NCBI RefSeq assembly: GCF_038957035.1
Contig: NZ_CP152412.1
Location: forward strand, 8,304,501-8,368,500
Length of the DNA stretch: 64,000 nucleotides
Direction of reading: 5' to 3'
Origin: Bradyrhizobium sp. B097
GTDB taxonomy: Bacteria; Pseudomonadota; Alphaproteobacteria; Rhizobiales; Xanthobacteraceae
The notes below the pieces were generated by a model. That model had not been told where the DNA came from, did not search any database, and saw only the letters and a list, made by a program, of their open reading frames with translations. Made by a program: the position numbers and the translations under genes. The number at the start of each line of letters is the position of its first letter. Position 1 is the first letter of the stretch. Shown one piece after another: positions 35,641 to 42,328 of this stretch.

Positions 35641-35811
35641 TGTCATCGCCCGGCTTGCCGCCTTCGCTAAAGCTTCGGCGCGCCAGGGATCCATGGCCTC
35701 GTCGAAGCCTTGGCGGAGACGGGACCGGGCGATCCAGTGCGCCGCGGCCCATCGGCTCAACAATGACTGTCTCTGGAATACTGGATCGCCCGGTCAAGCC
35801 GGGCGATGACA
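35641..35811. repeat. Repeat with 16-bp perfect terminal inverted repeats
   Basis: 'tgtcatcgcccggctt' (35641-35656) is the exact reverse complement of 35796-35811. The interior contains 'gcgatccagt' blocks like those at 21645-21750. There is no ORF inside. It resembles a non-autonomous mobile unit or a paired REP element, lying between convergent genes. Confidence 0.75.
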
Positions 35812-35826
35812 CCGTTCAAGGGGTGC

Positions 35827-36219
35827 TCAGGTCACGCAGCGGCCGGGCTGCAGCAGCTTGGCCACTTCGGTCAGGACGCTGACCACGGGCTCGCAGGCCA
35901 CCTTGCGGGTGTCGCCGGGCCGCGCCCGGGCGGGCGCTGCGGGGTGATTGCGGGCCTCTTCCCGCGCCACGGGAACGCGGACCAGGACCGACGTATCGGG
36001 AAGCCGATCAACCTTCAGCGCAACCGTCCGGCTTGGCAGGCCGGTGATCGGAACCGCGGCACGGTCGGTCTTGGCGGCGCGATTGACCGCGCTCTCCGGT
36101 GCCAATTGGGTGGTGACCTGCTGTCCGCCAATGAGATCGTGGCCGGACGCCAGCTGGACCGCGCCAAGCGTCAGTCCCGCCGCCAACGCAGCGAAAATTC
36201 CCTTTTGAATCTTTGACAT
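35827..36219 (-). CDS. Hypothetical secreted protein, 130 aa
   Basis: A 130-aa protein with a cleavable signal (GIFAALAAGLTLGAVQLASG) and a mature part with two Cys near the C-terminus (KVACEPVVSVLTEVAK, then GRC). I recognise no domain. ATG 36219 has GAGGG upstream. A near-EcfG promoter (AGAAC, 17 bp, CGTT) is 49 bp upstream. Likely periplasmic; function unknown. Confidence 0.78.
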   Translation of the reverse strand: MSKIQKGIFAALAAGLTLGAVQLASGHDLIGGQQVTTQLAPESAVNRAAKTDRAAVPITGLPSRTVALKVDRLPDTSVLVRVPVAREEARNHPAAPARARPGDTRKVACEPVVSVLTEVAKLLQPGRCVT

Positions 36220-36267
36220 GGTGATGTCCCTCGCCCCATGGAAATTCCCGTTGGCGATCACGGACAC

Positions 36268-36293
36268 AACGCGAGCGAAACCTGTGGGGTTCT
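36268..36293 (-). promoter_or_regulatory. EcfG-like promoter (one mismatch)
   Basis: On the minus strand AGAAC (36293-36289), 17 bp, CGTT (36271-36268). One mismatch in the -35 box. Upstream of the 130-aa secreted protein gene. Confidence 0.45.
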
Positions 36294-36372
36294 CGCGTCC
36301 GGCCATCACTTAACCGTGTACGAAAAAATTTTGATTCCCGCGGAACGAGTCCGGGGGTCTGCGAGTCATTGG

Positions 36373-36455
36373 AAGAGCCGGTTATTCCCCCTGCCCCATT
36401 GACCGGCGACGTAGGGCGCGACCGTGGTGATGCCGGTCGCGCCCTGCTCTTTTTT
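36373..36455 (+). ncRNA. Candidate small RNA with C-rich loop
   Basis: The 355-bp gap 36220-36574 has no gene on this strand, yet ends in a strong intrinsic terminator. Before it is a hairpin (GCCGGT 36377-36382, ACCGGC 36402-36407) whose 19-nt loop exposes CCCCCTGCCCC, able to pair with Shine-Dalgarno sequences. A weak EcfG-like promoter (GGAAC 36342-36346, 17 bp, AGTC) would start transcription at about 36373. The length would be about 80 nt. Confidence 0.45.
36414..36455 (+). terminator. Strong intrinsic terminator with no upstream protein gene
   Basis: A perfect 10-bp stem (GGGCGCGACC/GGTCGCGCCC, 11-nt loop) followed by TGCTCTTTTTT. It reads out of an apparently gene-free segment, so it suggests an untranslated transcript. 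Confidence 0.75.
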
Positions 36456-36574
36456 CGGCGGTTGTTTTCGAGGTTGCCGCAAACGATGCGTCAGTGGGCC
36501 TGTCACTCAGCCGTCGTAATTGAAGCCCGGCGCTGAAGGAGCGGCCCTTCCGCCGAGCGAGAGGACCGTCTGCT

Positions 36575-36748
36575 TCAGGCATTGTCGTTTGATGGCATGT
36601 CCTGGGATCGAACGACCGTCACTTCACGGCAGGACAGGCAACGACCGACATGAAACTTGATTCCAGTCGTCTGGTCGTCGACGAGCATCAATTCGCTCAA
36701 GGGCTCGCCGCATTTGCAAGTGACCGTTTTCTGAACGGCAAAATACAT
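36575..36748 (-). CDS. 57-aa protein with CxC...CxxC motif
   Basis: Reading the minus strand from ATG 36748 (GGAGG 8 bp upstream) gives a 57-aa protein. TCKCGEP and GRCLSCRE place four cysteines as CxC-x24-CxxC, a small zinc-ribbon-like arrangement. There is no other recognisable domain. A zinc- or iron-binding role is inference. Its 5' neighbour on the same strand is another small gene at 36873-37061, 124 bp away. Confidence 0.75.
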   Translation of the reverse strand: MYFAVQKTVTCKCGEPLSELMLVDDQTTGIKFHVGRCLSCREVTVVRSQDMPSNDNA

Positions 36749-36872
36749 CTGACGTCCTCCATAAGCCTGGAGATTTCATCGCGTCATTCGGGCGAACGCG
36801 CTTGCGCTCGCCCCCTCGCTTCGGCTCCTTCTCGGTCGGTCAGATCGCTGCAATCCGGACGATGGATGTGGC

Positions 36873-37061
36873 TCACTGCGCTTGCTTTGCAGCGGATGGC
36901 TTCCGTGATTCCGCGGCTTCACGCGCCTGCCGCTCGGCCTTGAGGCGGTGGAAGTTGTTGTAGAACGCCTTCTCGTGGGCGAGGTGCTCCTTCATCGCCT
37001 GCGATGCGTCTTGCTGACGCTGCTCGTTACGAACCTTGCGCTGCTGGGGAGTAAGATTCAT
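36873..37061 (-). CDS. Hypothetical small charged protein, 62 aa
   Basis: A 62-aa, highly charged, helical protein (MNLTPQQRKVRNEQRQQDAS) with GGAGG 6 bp before ATG 37061. No domain is recognised; similar short Lys/Gln-rich proteins are often annotated as hypothetical in bradyrhizobia. An EcfG-like promoter with one mismatch (GCAAC, 16 bp, CGTT) ends 39 bp upstream. Its length and the ribosome site support it as real. Confidence 0.72.
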   Translation of the reverse strand: MNLTPQQRKVRNEQRQQDASQAMKEHLAHEKAFYNNFHRLKAERQAREAAESRKPSAAKQAQ

Positions 37062-37099
37062 GCGACCTCCAACTAAGCTCTTGAATCAACGCTGGATTC

Positions 37100-37124
37100 A
37101 ACGCACGAGGCTGGAAAAGGTTGC
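37100..37124 (-). promoter_or_regulatory. EcfG-like promoter (one mismatch)
   Basis: On the minus strand GCAAC (37124-37120), 16 bp, CGTT (37103-37100). One mismatch in the -35 box, upstream of the 62-aa gene. Confidence 0.4.
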
Positions 37125-37144
37125 ACCCCCGGAAGGAGCTGGAT

Positions 37145-38071
37145 CTATTTGCGCAGGCTCGCCCAGACGCCGCCGAGGATCAGCAAGCCGCCAACCAGGT
37201 GGATCAGCTTCGGCGGCTCGCCAAGGATGATCCAGGACAGCAGCGCGCTCGCGATCGGCGCGACATAGAGCACGAGCGACGTCCGTACCGAGCCGAACCG
37301 TGCGCCGAGCCAGGCGAAGCCGGCATAGGCGGCGAGGCCAGGCGCGAGGCCGGCGAAGACATAGGCCTCGAACGCCCGGGCGTTGAAGACCGCAGACGGC
37401 GTCGTCCACATTTCCTGGAGCGCCGGCGGCAGCGAGCACAGCGCGCCGGCCGCCGAGAACAGGCTGACCCGCGCCAGCAGCGAGGCGCGCGGCGCGACGC
37501 GCGATTGCACCAGCGTATAGCCGGACCAGCCGAGCATCGCGCACACCACCAGGAGATCGCCCCAGGCCGCGCTCGATCGCGTCAGCGTTTCCAGATGCCC
37601 GCCCGAGACGATCAAAAGCGCACCGGCGAGCGCCAGCGCCGTGCCCAGCCATTGCAGCGGACCGATATGCTCGATGCCGAGCGCGGCTGAAATCAACAGC
37701 ACCATGATCGGCGACAGCGCGAAGATCAGCGCGATATGGATCGCGGTGGTGGTGATGCCGGCGATGTAGACCGGGCCGCCGCACAGGAACATGCCGAGGA
37801 AGCCCGCGGCGAGGATCGGCCAGAAATTCTGCGCCAGCGGGATCTTGCCATCCCTCACGGCCGCGATCGCAAACGGCGCGAGGCCGATGGCGATAATGCT
37901 CCAGCGGAAGAAGGCCAGCGAGAACGGCGGCACCGAGCCGGCCAGGCCGCGCGCCAGCACCTGGTTGGAGGCCTGCCCGACCGCGACCAGGATGAACCCC
38001 GTCAGCGCGACCGCGTCCTCCCAGCCCGGGGCCGGGCGGCCGACCTCACCTTTCGGCAGCTCCGCATCCAT
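37145..38071 (-). CDS. DMT family transporter (EamA)
   Basis: A 308-aa membrane protein with ten helices in two EamA repeats (about residues 20-150 and 170-305; for example 'GALLIVSGGHLE' and 'LYVAPIASALLSWIILGE'). EamA proteins export amino acids or other metabolites. It lies 77 bp from the transglutaminase-like gene on the same strand; no substrate can be read. A second EamA gene is at 41363-42244. Confidence 0.9.
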   Translation of the reverse strand: MDAELPKGEVGRPAPGWEDAVALTGFILVAVGQASNQVLARGLAGSVPPFSLAFFRWSIIAIGLAPFAIAAVRDGKIPLAQNFWPILAAGFLGMFLCGGPVYIAGITTTAIHIALIFALSPIMVLLISAALGIEHIGPLQWLGTALALAGALLIVSGGHLETLTRSSAAWGDLLVVCAMLGWSGYTLVQSRVAPRASLLARVSLFSAAGALCSLPPALQEMWTTPSAVFNARAFEAYVFAGLAPGLAAYAGFAWLGARFGSVRTSLVLYVAPIASALLSWIILGEPPKLIHLVGGLLILGGVWASLRK

Positions 38072-38148
38072 GACACCGCCCCCTCAGCCGGCGCACGTTC
38101 ACCCAGGACGGCTTCCGTCAGCGCGCCACGTTCCGCGGCACGCCCGCG

Positions 38149-38829
38149 CTATTGCTCCGCCGCCTCGCGCTCCATGTCGCGGCCGGACATGTCCTCGCCC
38201 TGCATGTTGGCGTATTCGCGCGCCATCTCGCGCATCAGGAATTTGGCCGGGACGTCGTGATAGGTGCCGTGGTCGTTGACGTATTGCATGTAGGCGCGCC
38301 CCGCGCCGTCGAACGGGTGCAGCAGCGCATCCGAATGGCCGTCGAAATCGAGCGGCTTGACGCCGAGCTTGGCGCACAGCGTGTCGTTGAAGGTCGGGGT
38401 CGCCTTGCGCCAGGCGCCGTCGACGAACACTTCGGTGAAGCCGTGCCAGGTGAACAGGTCCGAGCCCATGCTCTGGCGCAGCTTCTCGGTGGTGAGATGG
38501 TTGCGGACGTCGGCGAAGCCGACCCGGGCCGGGATGCCGTGGACCCGGCAGGCGGCGGCATAGAGCGCTGCCTTGCCGACGCAGTAGCCATTGCCGGCGG
38601 CGAGCACGCTGGAGGCCCGGTAGCTCTCCGCCGAGCGCATGCTGACATAGGGGTTGTAGCGGATGCCGTCGCGCACCGCGGTGTAGAGCCGGCTCGCGAT
38701 GTCGCGGGCGCCGGCGTCGGCCGGGACGGCGGCGCGGGCGAACGCCTCGACGGCGGGATGGTCGCTGTCGACATATTCGCCAGGGTCGGTGTAGAGGCGG
38801 CTGATCGTATCGGGGAGATGCTCGGTCAT
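38149..38829 (-). CDS. Transglutaminase-like protein
   Basis: A 226-aa protein with the transglutaminase-like Cys-His-Asp layout: Cys in GYCVGKA, His in TWHGFTEVFV and Asp/Asn in ATPTFNDT. The core 'LAAGNGYCVGKAALYAAACR' fits bacterial members that act as proteases or peptidases. No signal peptide, so probably cytoplasmic. A physiological partner is not evident; the next gene upstream is a 73-aa membrane protein. Confidence 0.9.
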   Translation of the reverse strand: MTEHLPDTISRLYTDPGEYVDSDHPAVEAFARAAVPADAGARDIASRLYTAVRDGIRYNPYVSMRSAESYRASSVLAAGNGYCVGKAALYAAACRVHGIPARVGFADVRNHLTTEKLRQSMGSDLFTWHGFTEVFVDGAWRKATPTFNDTLCAKLGVKPLDFDGHSDALLHPFDGAGRAYMQYVNDHGTYHDVPAKFLMREMAREYANMQGEDMSGRDMEREAAEQ

Positions 38830-38899
38830 GGCGCAAGCTTAGCAAGCCATGTGCGCAGTTCAATGCGGCCGATGCAGCCGTCTCGCAGCCCTGCCCCGC

Positions 38900-39121
38900 T
38901 TAGTTCCTGAAGCGTTCGTCCCATTGCGGTGGCGGGTAGCTGCGCCGCTTCGCCTTGAAATATTCGCGTGCGAAATGGATGCCGATCCCGATCAGGAACG
39001 GCGGCGCGAGCGCGGCGGCGATCATCAGCGCGGTGATCGACTTCGGCGTCAGGATGTCCAGCACCATCGACGCCAGCAGCCACAGCGTGGCAGCAATCAC
39101 CGCGACGTCGACATGCTTCAT
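38900..39121 (-). CDS. Small membrane protein, 73 aa
   Basis: A 73-aa protein with two hydrophobic helices (VAVIAATLWLLASMVLDIL and ALMIAAALAPPFLIGIGIHF) and a basic, aromatic C-terminus (KAKRRSYPPPQWDERFRN). GGGGA lies directly upstream of ATG 39121. No domain is recognised. It could be co-transcribed with the transglutaminase-like gene 70 bp downstream. Confidence 0.72.
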   Translation of the reverse strand: MKHVDVAVIAATLWLLASMVLDILTPKSITALMIAAALAPPFLIGIGIHFAREYFKAKRRSYPPPQWDERFRN

Positions 39122-39292
39122 TCCCCAGTCTTTCCCTTGGTCCCTGACCGCGATCCGGGTTCCATCCTACCGGCTGGCCCCGGGCACGCCAAGGATTCCG
39201 GCGGCAGAGGATACCTCCGGTCCTTCACTTTTTTGGAACGGCGCCCACGCGGGCCGGACGACGAACCCGCACGCCGGCCGCCGTTCAAGCGA

Positions 39293-39481
39293 TCAAGCCG
39301 CGAACGCCCGCACCAGCAGCAGGCCGGCGAACAGCGCGAGGATCGAGAGCGCAACGGAGGCCGCAATGTAGGCCGCGGCCGGCCATAGCTCGCCCCGCTG
39401 CGTGGCAGATACGGGCAAGCCGTTTTCGGACAGACGTTGACGGATCTCCACCGCGTAGCGAGCCGCGCGCCTTGCAATCAA
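39293..39481 (-). CDS. Small membrane protein, 62 aa
   Basis: A 62-aa frame with a charged N-terminal half (ARRAARYAVEIRQRLSENG) and one C-terminal hydrophobic helix (AAAYIAASVALSILALFAGL). The only start in this frame is a TTG at 39481 with no clear ribosome site, so the call is tentative. Codon use in the helix looks like that of a real gene. No family is recognised. Confidence 0.5.
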   Translation of the reverse strand: MIARRAARYAVEIRQRLSENGLPVSATQRGELWPAAAYIAASVALSILALFAGLLLVRAFAA

Positions 39482-39535
39482 CCAAAGCGCGAATAGAGTG
39501 CTTCTTGTAGATTATGAAGTTGGATCAGCACCTGG

Positions 39536-40318
39536 ATGTTACGACGCGTCGCTGTTTGCATTGCCTTGCTCGTGGTTGCCACAATTCCCACAATCGCAGA
39601 GGAATACGGCGCTGAGACGCGGCCCTCCGCTTCGGCCGAGGCATGGAAGCGGGATATCAGCATTCGTCTTACGCAGGCTCGGCGCTACCCAGCAGCGTTG
39701 ACGCCCGGCCAGGAAGGCACCGCCAAAGTTGCCTTCAGGGTCGATCGCGCAGGTCATCTCATGGCGAGCTGGCTCGTCGAGGCCAGCGGTATCCCGGCGA
39801 TCGATGCAGAGGCATTGGCTATCGTTGAACGCGCTCAGCCCTTTGCCGCGATGCCTGCGGAGGTGCCGGACGATTCGGCCACCCTGACCGTCCCATTCCA
39901 TTTTGGAGCTATGCGCCCTTCCTTCGTCGAGGGCGACTTCCCCGAAAGCTGGAAAAGGCAGGTCTACGCTCGCTTGACTGGCGCTATTGAGGACGCCAAA
40001 CGCCGATTGGCACGGATGTCGGACACCAAGCGCCAATCAATTCGGATACCGGACGATGCCTACACCGTCAAAGTCGGCATCTCGCTTGATCGCAGCGGCA
40101 AGCTGGTGACGAGCTGGCTTGTGGAGAATGGCCGCGTCCCGGCGCTCGATACCGAAGCGTTGGCGATCGTTAGGCGGGCTGAGCCCTACCCACCGCCCCC
40201 TGTCGACACGAATGGCCAAGACTTCCAATTGGTTCTGCCGATCACTTTCAATGCTGTCATGCCGTGGGACGACCCTGGCCTCAAAGCAAAGCTGAATTCA
40301 GTCTGCCGCGGTTGCTGA
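39536..40318 (+). CDS. Periplasmic protein with two TonB C-terminal-like domains
   Basis: A 260-aa protein with a signal peptide (AVCIALLVVATIPTIAEE) and two similar TonB-C units (about residues 38-120 and 150-240). Each contains 'R-x-G-x-L-x-x-SWLVE-xxG' and 'D-x-EALAIV-x-RA-x-P'. Classical TonB has one such domain plus an N-terminal anchor and a Pro-rich linker, which are absent here. It may bind an outer-membrane receptor or a peptidoglycan-linked partner; energy coupling is uncertain. It stands alone. Confidence 0.8.
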   Translation: MLRRVAVCIALLVVATIPTIAEEYGAETRPSASAEAWKRDISIRLTQARRYPAALTPGQEGTAKVAFRVDRAGHLMASWLVEASGIPAIDAEALAIVERAQPFAAMPAEVPDDSATLTVPFHFGAMRPSFVEGDFPESWKRQVYARLTGAIEDAKRRLARMSDTKRQSIRIPDDAYTVKVGISLDRSGKLVTSWLVENGRVPALDTEALAIVRRAEPYPPPPVDTNGQDFQLVLPITFNAVMPWDDPGLKAKLNSVCRGC

Positions 40319-40376
40319 GCGGCTCCGTCCGACGCGGCGGGAGCCAATGGTCCATCCCGCCGCGCCGGGGCTGTTC

Positions 40377-40571
40377 TCACTCATTCATCGACAGCATCGT
40401 GTTCAGCTCGACGGCGGTCCGCAGCTGATCGATCCGCGCGGCGATCTGTTCGCGCTTGGCGCCGCGCGGCAATTCCGCGAGCTGGCGCTCGAGCCGCACC
40501 CGGTGTTCTTCGAGGCGCTGCTCGAAGGTGTGGGGCTCAGATCGCTTCCGCTTCCGAATCGTCTTCTGCAT
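40377..40571 (-). CDS. Hypothetical basic small protein, 64 aa
   Basis: A 64-aa helical protein rich in Arg, Glu and Gln (EQRLEEHRVRLERQLAELP, KREQIAARIDQLRTAV), with AAGGGTG upstream of ATG 40571. Its 5' end overlaps the upstream 58-aa gene by 35 bp in another frame, suggesting translational coupling. No family is recognised. A coiled-coil protein is likely. Confidence 0.65.
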   Translation of the reverse strand: MQKTIRKRKRSEPHTFEQRLEEHRVRLERQLAELPRGAKREQIAARIDQLRTAVELNTMLSMNE

Positions 40572-40713
40572 CACTCACCCTTGGCGGTTGCAGACCGGGA
40601 CTATTGGCCCAGCGGTCCAGTTGATCGATCACCCGTGCGTGGCTCGGACGCCGCGGTTCCGGCGCTTCCGGCTCCTCGGATAGCTTGCGGGGCAGCTTGA
40701 CGTGATTGGTCAT
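40537..40713 (-). CDS. Hypothetical small protein, 58 aa
   Basis: A 58-aa acidic, Pro-rich protein (MTNHVKLPRKLSEEPEAPEP) with GGGAG 7 bp before ATG 40713. It overlaps the following 64-aa gene. An exact EcfG promoter ends 20 bp upstream, giving a very short leader. The likely disorder and lack of a domain suggest a regulatory or stress role, which is inference. Confidence 0.68.
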   Translation of the reverse strand: MTNHVKLPRKLSEEPEAPEPRRPSHARVIDQLDRWANSPGLQPPRVSDAEDDSEAEAI

Positions 40714-40732
40714 GGCGTCACTCCCGCCAGAC

Positions 40733-40757
40733 AACGGAGAGGCAGCCGGATCGTTCC
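40733..40757 (-). promoter_or_regulatory. EcfG-type promoter for the 58-aa/64-aa gene pair
   Basis: On the minus strand GGAAC (40757-40753), 16 bp, CGTT (40736-40733). Exact match. Confidence 0.85.
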
Positions 40758-40794
40758 CTTAGTCTTTCTTGTAAGCCATTGATTTTGTTTGATT

Positions 40795-40868
40795 AACTTA
40801 CTCAATCGACGTTTTTATCTCAAGCTGCGGAACCCACCGCGAATTGGTTCGTTTAGCAAATTACTCAA
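40795..40868 (+). repeat. Direct repeats around the 80-aa RHH gene promoter
   Basis: Two copies of AANTTACTCAA (40795-40805 and 40858-40868) start 63 bp apart (about six helical turns) and flank the EcfG promoter. The second copy overlaps the expected transcription start. The area is strikingly AT-rich. It may bind the RHH-like product of the adjacent gene. Confidence 0.5.
40829..40853 (+). promoter_or_regulatory. EcfG-type promoter for the 80-aa gene
   Basis: GGAAC (40829-40833), 16 bp, CGTT (40850-40853). Exact match, 40 bp before ATG 40893. Confidence 0.85.
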
Positions 40869-40892
40869 CTAACTAATTCTGGGCGATTTGCG

Positions 40893-41135
40893 ATGAATGA
40901 GCTTCGCGCTGAACGTCTTCAAGTGATGCTTTCCCCCGAAGAATTATCGGCTCTCGACGATTTCCGCTTCAAGCACCGCATGCCGACCCGTGCCGCGGCG
41001 GTGCGCGAGCTGCTCAGGCTCGGTCTGGCCGGCAACGGCGTCGATGGAGGGGCCGGGGTCAAGTCGAGCGAGTATGGGGTGTTTGACCGGGGGCCGGATG
41101 GGCACACCCAGGGCGACGCGCCGCAAGAGAAGTAG
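40893..41135 (+). CDS. Ribbon-helix-helix-like protein, 80 aa
   Basis: An 80-aa protein whose first 45 residues fit the ribbon-helix-helix fold ('ERLQVMLSPEELSALDDFRF', 'RAAAVRELLRLGL'), a DNA-binding family that usually represses its own gene. The C-terminal 35 residues are Gly/Asp-rich and probably disordered. An exact EcfG promoter and repeated AANTTACTCAA sites precede it. The target is unknown; no toxin partner is evident. Confidence 0.78.
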   Translation: MNELRAERLQVMLSPEELSALDDFRFKHRMPTRAAAVRELLRLGLAGNGVDGGAGVKSSEYGVFDRGPDGHTQGDAPQEK

Positions 41136-41161
41136 CGGCGCGTTGGCGCTGATGCGACGGT

Positions 41162-41302
41162 TCAGCCGGCGACGAAGAGGTCCACGACCGCTTTCAGCGT
41201 GCAGACCACAAGCGCCGAGGTGAACATCGCCGTTCCGAGATCTGCGAGATAAAGCAGCTGCGCCTTCTGCTCCGCATCAAGCCGCGCGATCGCCTTGCGC
41301 AT
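41162..41302 (-). CDS. 46-aa membrane-associated protein
   Basis: Minus-strand frame from ATG 41302 with GGGAG 8 bp upstream. It gives 46 residues with an amphipathic N-terminus (MRKAIARLDAEQKAQLLYL) and a hydrophobic helix (AMFTSALVVCTLKAVVDLFV). Family unknown. An exact EcfG promoter ends 23 bp upstream. Confidence 0.72.
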   Translation of the reverse strand: MRKAIARLDAEQKAQLLYLADLGTAMFTSALVVCTLKAVVDLFVAG

Positions 41303-41324
41303 GGCCAAGCTCCCTTTTCAGGAG

Positions 41325-41349
41325 AACGCGTCGCGTGAACGTCGGTTCC
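41325..41349 (-). promoter_or_regulatory. EcfG-type promoter for the 46-aa gene
   Basis: On the minus strand GGAAC (41349-41345), 16 bp, CGTT (41328-41325). Exact match. Confidence 0.85.
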
Positions 41350-41362
41350 CTCGGCCGCCTCC

Positions 41363-42244
41363 TCACGCCCGCTGCAGCGCCAGCGTCACGCCGCCTAGCG
41401 TCAGCACCATCGCGCCGATCTCACGCAGGCCCAGCGGCTCGCCGAGGATGATCGCGGCCGAAATCACACCGACGACCGGCACCAGCAGCATGCCGGTCGA
41501 CGCCGATGTCGGCGGCAGGCGGCGCAGCGTCTCGAACCAGGTGAGATAGCAGATGCCCATCGGCATCAGCGTCATATAGGCAAAGCAGCCGAGGCCGAAC
41601 GGCGTGATCGCGGCATAGTTCGGGTGCTCGAACAGAACGCCGAGCAGCAGCATCACCAGACAGCCGATGCCGACCTGCCAGGCGACCACCGCAAGCGGCG
41701 GCATCGGCAGCGGCTTGCGATTCAGCACGTTGCCGAGCGCGAACAGGATGGCGCAGGCGAGCGCAAGCGCGATGCCGGTGAGCTTGTCGGCGCTGAACGC
41801 AAAGCCGCCTCCGCCGAGCAGGAGCGCGACACCGGCGACGCCGAGCACCAGCGCCGCCAGGTCCCGCAGCGTCGGGCGGCTGTGCAGCACCGGCCAGGCG
41901 AACAGCATCGCCCAGATCGGCATGGTGTAGGCGAGGAGCGCGCCCTCACCGACCGTAACGAATTTCATCGCGATGGTGCCAAAGCCCATCCAGGCGAAGA
42001 CGTTGGTGAAGGAGGCGAACAACAGCCGCGGGAGCGCCTCGCGCGGCACGGCGAGCGACTGGCCCCGGGCCAGCGCCAGCGTGCCCAGGATCGCCGCCGC
42101 GCAGGTGCCGGCCAGCCCGCGGGCGAACAGCGGCGGCCATTGCTGCAGCAACAGCTTCATCAGCGGCCAGTTCAGGGCCCAGCCGAACGCCGTCACCACC
42201 AGGCAGAGAAAACCGATCGTTCGGTCGCGTTGCGTCGTATCCAT
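41363..42244 (-). CDS. DMT family transporter (EamA)
   Basis: A 293-aa ten-helix membrane protein with two EamA repeats ('FGWALNWPLMKLLL', 'GEGALLAYTMPIWAMLFAWPV', 'LLVPVVGVISAAIILGEPL'). It probably exports amino acids or related metabolites. It lies downstream of tetR on the same strand, 84 bp away, and could be under TetR control. The substrate is unknown. Confidence 0.9.
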   Translation of the reverse strand: MDTTQRDRTIGFLCLVVTAFGWALNWPLMKLLLQQWPPLFARGLAGTCAAAILGTLALARGQSLAVPREALPRLLFASFTNVFAWMGFGTIAMKFVTVGEGALLAYTMPIWAMLFAWPVLHSRPTLRDLAALVLGVAGVALLLGGGGFAFSADKLTGIALALACAILFALGNVLNRKPLPMPPLAVVAWQVGIGCLVMLLLGVLFEHPNYAAITPFGLGCFAYMTLMPMGICYLTWFETLRRLPPTSASTGMLLVPVVGVISAAIILGEPLGLREIGAMVLTLGGVTLALQRA

Positions 42245-42328
42245 CGGCCGCGCTTAGCAGGCGGAGGCGCGCGATTCCACATCGCAGCGCGCATGCCGCA
42301 TCGGCGTGTAGCTTCGGATACCATTCCG

